Shown here: positions 5,429-8,917 of the stretch, one piece after another
How the letters are laid out: every line of letters begins with the position of its first letter
How positions within the stretch are numbered: the first letter of the stretch is position 1
Assembly (NCBI GenBank): GCA_018334595.1
Contig: JAGXLQ010000045.1
Coordinates: 1-8,917, forward strand
DNA: 8,917 nucleotides
Reading direction: 5' to 3'
Source: Candidatus Bipolaricaulota bacterium
Lineage (GTDB): Bacteria; Bipolaricaulota; Bipolaricaulia; M55B111
Made by a program: the position numbers and the translations under genes
Notes under the pieces: model-generated
What the model was told of the DNA's origin: nothing
The model's database searches: none
The model's input: the letters and a program-made list of their open reading frames with translations, nothing else

Positions 5429-6766
5429 ATGAAAAACGCAGGACGGAGATGTCAAGGTAAAAAACTGACCAGGAGGAATTTTTTCAGGCTTGCAGGAGGG
5501 TCTGCCCTGTCACTTACGCTACCCTTTGTGGGACGCTTAGCTTCATCGTCATCTAGGACTCTTAGAATTGGCGGAATATTCTCGCTCACAGGCCCAAACT
5601 CTCCCGTGGGAAGGACGATAAGGGATGGTGCAAGGATTGCGATTGAAAGGATAAACACGGATGGCGGAATTGCCGGAGCGGCAGCGCTGGAATTAATTAT
5701 GATGGACGGGAAGACTTCCCAGTCCGGGGCATCGGATGCGGCGAGGAGGCTGGCGAATAGAGGTGACGTGAGTTTTGTCCTAGGTCCGCTCATCGGGACG
5801 CATGGGGCAGCCAGCCAGCCGATTCTTGCGGCTGCCGGTATCCCCCAGATATTCTTTGGAACGGCGGTGGGGTTTACCGAGCGGCACGACAGATATCCCC
5901 TCTCCATAAGGTTTGGAACGAGTACTGCCCTCCAGACCGCTCCGATACTGAAATATGCCCACGATGTGCGAGATGATAGAAAACTTTTCCTTCTTGCCCC
6001 CAACAATCAACAGGGAAGGGATTTCCGGAGGGTTCTCGCCAAGCAAATGGGCAAGTTAAGCCGGGCGGAGCTTGTCGGGGCGGAATTCTACCCCCCGTTC
6101 AACCGAGACTTCTCCTCCCTGTTTACCAGGGCAGTTAACTCCGGGGCGGATGGCCTAGTAGTCGGCACGGGAATACCCCCCGATCTGGTCTCCATAGCCA
6201 GGGAGTTTCACCGTCAGGGAGTCAGCACTAGGGATTTCAGCTATTATACGGGTCAGACTCCGAACGGCTCGGTCGGGTTTTACGAAGGGGCCGTGGAGCA
6301 GGGTATTGGTAGCGGAATAATATACTCCTGGCATTACGAACGAGGGTCATACGGGAGAGAGTTTGAACGTGACCACCCCCCAAGAGAAGCTGAAGATATG
6401 GAAAGTGCCTTCGTGGAGGAATTCGGTGCGCCCCCAGATTCACCACCGTCCGCCAGCTGGGGCTGGGGGAGTGTCCGTATATTGAAGCAGGCCATCGAAG
6501 GCCTTGCGAATGAGAGAAGCACCTCCTTTGTACTATCCCTTTTGGATTCGGGAAGGTTGCCCCGCGAGACGATCTCGTACATACTGCCTTCGGGTAAGTC
6601 AGCCGAATCAGGTCCAGAGTTTTCCACGCCCTTCGGTAATGCCGGTTTCCTCGCCTGCGGCCAGTTTAACGTCAGGTTGGGAGTTGCCACGTTCAGAGGT
6701 AAGAAAAACCTCCTCCTCAAGGACCGGGGTTACGGTGAAGATATACTCGGTCCGTTGTGTCCATAG
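5429..6766 (+). CDS. Tat-exported LivK-type ABC transporter substrate-binding protein
   Basis: This 445-residue protein belongs to the periplasmic binding proteins of the branched-chain amino acid/urea/amide ABC transporter family (Peripla_BP_6 type). It has a Tat signal, TRRNFFRLAGG (14-24), followed by a hydrophobic stretch to about 37, and no lipobox cysteine. The mature protein opens with the family hallmark RIGGIFSLTGPNSPVG (46-61), followed by GARIAIERINTDGGI (67-81), FVLGPLIGTHGAASQPILAAAGIP (split at 116-139) and the hinge-crossing VVGTGIPPDLVSIAREF segment (244-260). The C-terminal lobe contains WGWGSVRILKQAIEG. The bound ligand cannot be read from sequence; amino acids, amides, urea and aromatic acids are all known in the family. 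GAGGTGAG lies 5 nt before the ATG. It sits directly upstream of its permease gene. Confidence 0.92.
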   Translation: MKNAGRRCQGKKLTRRNFFRLAGGSALSLTLPFVGRLASSSSRTLRIGGIFSLTGPNSPVGRTIRDGARIAIERINTDGGIAGAAALELIMMDGKTSQSGASDAARRLANRGDVSFVLGPLIGTHGAASQPILAAAGIPQIFFGTAVGFTERHDRYPLSIRFGTSTALQTAPILKYAHDVRDDRKLFLLAPNNQQGRDFRRVLAKQMGKLSRAELVGAEFYPPFNRDFSSLFTRAVNSGADGLVVGTGIPPDLVSIAREFHRQGVSTRDFSYYTGQTPNGSVGFYEGAVEQGIGSGIIYSWHYERGSYGREFERDHPPREAEDMESAFVEEFGAPPDSPPSASWGWGSVRILKQAIEGLANERSTSFVLSLLDSGRLPRETISYILPSGKSAESGPEFSTPFGNAGFLACGQFNVRLGVATFRGKKNLLLKDRGYGEDILGPLCP

Positions 6767-6781
6767 TTAAGGGAACGAGCC

Positions 6782-8695
6782 ATGACCCCGTCAATGCTCT
6801 TGCCGAAGTTTTTGTTCGACGGGTTGTTTGTCGGAAGCTATTACGGCCTTATCGCCCTGGGAATCGCCATAATATTCGGAGTACTGAAGGTCGGGGACGT
6901 CGCGCAGGGTGGACTCTTTGTCCTGGGTGGCTACCTCACCTACACCCTGGTCGAGACGCTCGGATTGGGCTACTTTCTCTCGCCAGTAATAGTCGTCCCG
7001 GTGACCGCGGTTATCAGCCTTATGTACGGGACCCTCGTCTACAGGAAGATACGTGAACACGGGATCGCTCCTACCTTCCTGGCTGCCGTAAGCCTGCTGT
7101 TAATAATTCAGAGCCTGCTGGCAATTGGTTATGGTGAAAGGGTAAAGACGGTCAGGTCTCCCATCCATCCGGTGAGCGTAAACGTCGGGGGGACGGCGAT
7201 ATATTCGCACAAGCTTTTTGTAGTACTGGTGACTGCGGCAACCGCCTGTCTCGTTTGGTACGCGGTAAAGAAGACTAAATGGGGTAGGTCCCTTCGCGCC
7301 CTGTCGGGAAACTACGAGATAGCCGTTCTTTCAGGAATAAACCCGACTATTACCACCGGCATTGCCTTCGCTATCTCCGGGGCGTTAGCGGGTTTTTCCG
7401 GATTCCTAACTGCGCCCGTGTACTCGATGACCCCTTTTTCGGGAAGGTTGACTGTGTTGAAGGCCTTCGTTATCTCTCGGATTGGCGGTGGTTCGGTTCC
7501 CACTGTAATTGGTCTTGCGGTTATGCTTGGCCTGTCGGAGTCGTTAACGTCCGCTTACTTTCTTGGCGAATTTAGCAACCTGATCCCCTTTGTTCTGTTA
7601 ATCGGGATAACCCTGCTCAACCCGGACGTGCTGGGTCCGGAGGAACGGAGGCGGATAACAGGAAGGAGTTTGCGGGAGAGAAGATCTAAAAAACCAGCCT
7701 ATACGGGCTATTTCTCCCTGATATTGCCGGTAATGTTTTTGCTTCCCGCGATCGTCGACCTCCCCCGTTATTTTACGCACCTGGGGGTCACCGTGGGCAC
7801 GCTGTCGATCGCCGTTATGAGCGTCGATCTGCTTTACGGTTACGTCGGACTCCCCTCGCTCGTCCAGGGGGGGTTCTTTGGCGTAGGGGCATATGCTGCA
7901 GGGGTAATTACGCTCGAATTGGGGGGTGCTATGTTGTATTCCCTCCTCGGTGCCGTCGTGTCAGCCGGTGTAATCGGGTTCGTCGTCGGCGTTATGGGAG
8001 TACGAGCGGGGCGACACTGGACCTCGTTTACCTTTATCGTCACGATTATCTTCACCGTGATCGCCACAAATCTGGTCTCGCTTACCGGGGGACCCGGTGG
8101 CTTACCCGGGATCACCGGGTTAACCGTCAGGTTACCTCTGTTAGGCAGGTTCAACTTCAATCCTTTTGCAAACCCCTGGAACTTTTACCTCCTCGTGTTT
8201 GCCATATTTGCCCTCACCTATGTGGGAAAAAACCTGATTATCAGGTCTCGGTTTGGTCGATCAATTGAAGCGATACGCGAGGACGAAGTCCTGGCGGAGT
8301 CGATAGGTATACCGGTTGGAAGGTACAAGGTACTTGTGTTTGTCTTAAGTGCCGTTACGGCCGGTCTTGGCGGCGCCCTTTATGCTCATTACATGACCTA
8401 CATAAACCCGGAAATGTTCAACTTCGTGACCTCGTTCAAATTTTTGATGATGGACCGAATTGGTGGAGTGGGCCACCCTCTGGGGCCGATCGTTGGGTCT
8501 CTGGCCGTTACTACTCTTGAGGACCTGACGGACCCCCTCAACTCCTACCTGGGCCAGGTGATATTCAGCGGAACCCTTATCGTGACGCTCATGTGGCTAC
8601 CTGACGGCGTGGTCGGGCTTGCCGGACGGTTTTTCGGAAGGTTCTGGAGTAAACGGTCTGGCGCTGCTTCTGAAAAAGAAACGGGGGGTGAGTAG
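6782..8695 (+). CDS. Fused LivH-LivM permease of a branched-chain-amino-acid-family ABC transporter
   Basis: A single 637-residue membrane protein joins the two permeases that are usually separate. The LivH half (about 1-285) shows GLIALGIAIIFGVLKVGDVA (22-41), the cytoplasmic EAA-like loop KWGRSLRALSGNYEIAVLSGI (split at 166-186) and the AISGALAGFSG segment (197-207). A basic linker, EERRRITGRSLRERRSKK (287-304), leads to the LivM half (about 308-637) with GYVGLPSLVQGGFFGVGAYA (353-372), its own EAA-like loop FGRSIEAIREDEVLAESIGI (491-510) and RIGGVGHPLGPIVGS (559-573). Both halves have many hydrophobic segments, enough for the translocation pore in one chain. No frameshift or stop is present, so the fusion is genuine. 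AAGGGA lies 7 nt before the ATG, and the gene follows the binding protein by 15 bp. It would work with the LivG-type ATPase that follows and probably a LivF-type partner beyond the window. Confidence 0.93.
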   Translation: MTPSMLLPKFLFDGLFVGSYYGLIALGIAIIFGVLKVGDVAQGGLFVLGGYLTYTLVETLGLGYFLSPVIVVPVTAVISLMYGTLVYRKIREHGIAPTFLAAVSLLLIIQSLLAIGYGERVKTVRSPIHPVSVNVGGTAIYSHKLFVVLVTAATACLVWYAVKKTKWGRSLRALSGNYEIAVLSGINPTITTGIAFAISGALAGFSGFLTAPVYSMTPFSGRLTVLKAFVISRIGGGSVPTVIGLAVMLGLSESLTSAYFLGEFSNLIPFVLLIGITLLNPDVLGPEERRRITGRSLRERRSKKPAYTGYFSLILPVMFLLPAIVDLPRYFTHLGVTVGTLSIAVMSVDLLYGYVGLPSLVQGGFFGVGAYAAGVITLELGGAMLYSLLGAVVSAGVIGFVVGVMGVRAGRHWTSFTFIVTIIFTVIATNLVSLTGGPGGLPGITGLTVRLPLLGRFNFNPFANPWNFYLLVFAIFALTYVGKNLIIRSRFGRSIEAIREDEVLAESIGIPVGRYKVLVFVLSAVTAGLGGALYAHYMTYINPEMFNFVTSFKFLMMDRIGGVGHPLGPIVGSLAVTTLEDLTDPLNSYLGQVIFSGTLIVTLMWLPDGVVGLAGRFFGRFWSKRSGAASEKETGGE

Positions 8696-8724
8696 AGCGT
8701 TTCGGTTAACGGGCCGCCAGGATT

Positions 8725-8917
8725 ATGAGGGAGATACTGAGGTTGAACGACGTCAGCAAGGAGTTCGGCGGCCTTAAGGCTGTCCATCGTGTGAACCTGT
8801 CGATAAACGGGGGGAGGACGATCGGCCTGGTGGGTCCCAACGGTGCAGGAAAGACGACCTTGTTCAACCTGATTAGCGGTTTCTTGCCCCTCACTTCAGG
8901 TGATATTTACTTTAAAG
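8725..8917 (+). CDS. livG: LivG-type ABC transporter ATPase (N-terminal part, cut by window edge)
   Basis: The first 64 residues are present. LRLNDVSKEFGGLKAVHRVN matches the A-loop region of LivG-type ATPases, and the Walker A motif GPNGAGKTT lies at 37-45, followed by LFNLISGFLPLTSGDIYF, typical of LivG. It would hydrolyse ATP on the cytoplasmic face to drive the fused permease. The ATG at 8725 gives the usual LivG N-terminus; only a weak AGGA precedes it. The signature motif, Walker B and the extended LivG C-terminus lie beyond the window. Confidence 0.92.
   Translation, partial: MREILRLNDVSKEFGGLKAVHRVNLSINGGRTIGLVGPNGAGKTTLFNLISGFLPLTSGDIYFK

Noticed and set aside
5452..6006. Long minus-strand open frame inside the binding-protein gene
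   Set aside because: It is a shadow of a strongly recognisable plus-strand protein and has no family features of its own.
6757..7056. Plus-strand open frame overlapping the permease start
   Set aside because: It lies in another frame over the conserved LivH N-terminus and encodes an arginine-rich sequence typical of a shadow frame.
1..8917. CRISPR arrays, tRNA or rRNA genes and insertion sequences
   Set aside because: I saw no regularly spaced repeats, no cloverleaf or rRNA segments, and no transposase or terminal inverted repeats.

Overview
The window looks like a chromosomal segment of a bacterium with moderate GC content. The evidence is a near-consensus sigma-70 type promoter (TTGACA, 16 nt, TATAAT at 2451-2478), a hairpin plus T-run terminator at 165-190, Shine-Dalgarno motifs before several starts, and two twin-arginine export signals. 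AGG and ATA codons are frequent and one gene seems to start with TTG. I cannot name a phylum. An archaeal origin is less likely but not fully excluded, because the HTH regulator belongs to a type that is common in archaea.

Layout. Bases 1-144 hold the 3' end of an unrecognised gene, closed by a terminator. About 500 bases without a recognisable gene follow. A plus-strand gene (686-1879) encodes an exported purple-acid-phosphatase-like metallophosphoesterase. It converges on a minus-strand gene (2330-1920) for a small cysteine-rich helix-turn-helix regulator. The 293-bp divergent region 2331-2623 is AT-rich and appears to hold two face-to-face promoters that share their -10 region.

From 2624 to the right edge all genes run on the plus strand: an acidic orphan protein (2624-3199), a Tat-exported histidine-containing orphan (3296-3877), a tandemly duplicated beta-sandwich-like protein (3951-5417), a Tat-exported LivK-type substrate-binding protein (5429-6766), a single-chain LivH-LivM permease (6782-8695) and the start of the LivG-type ATPase (8725 onward, cut by the window edge). 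The last four are tightly spaced (11, 15 and 29 bp), as in an operon. The first two are set off by an 81-97 bp gap and by a strong hairpin at 3896-3926.

Interpretation. The core is a branched-chain-amino-acid/urea/amide family ABC importer whose true substrate cannot be read from sequence. The unusual part is the set of three uncharacterised proteins placed ahead of it, two of them apparently built of beta-sandwich domains, with a possible dedicated regulator transcribed divergently. I infer that these form one uptake or sensing system, with the leading proteins acting as accessory binding or presentation factors. That is inference from gene order only.
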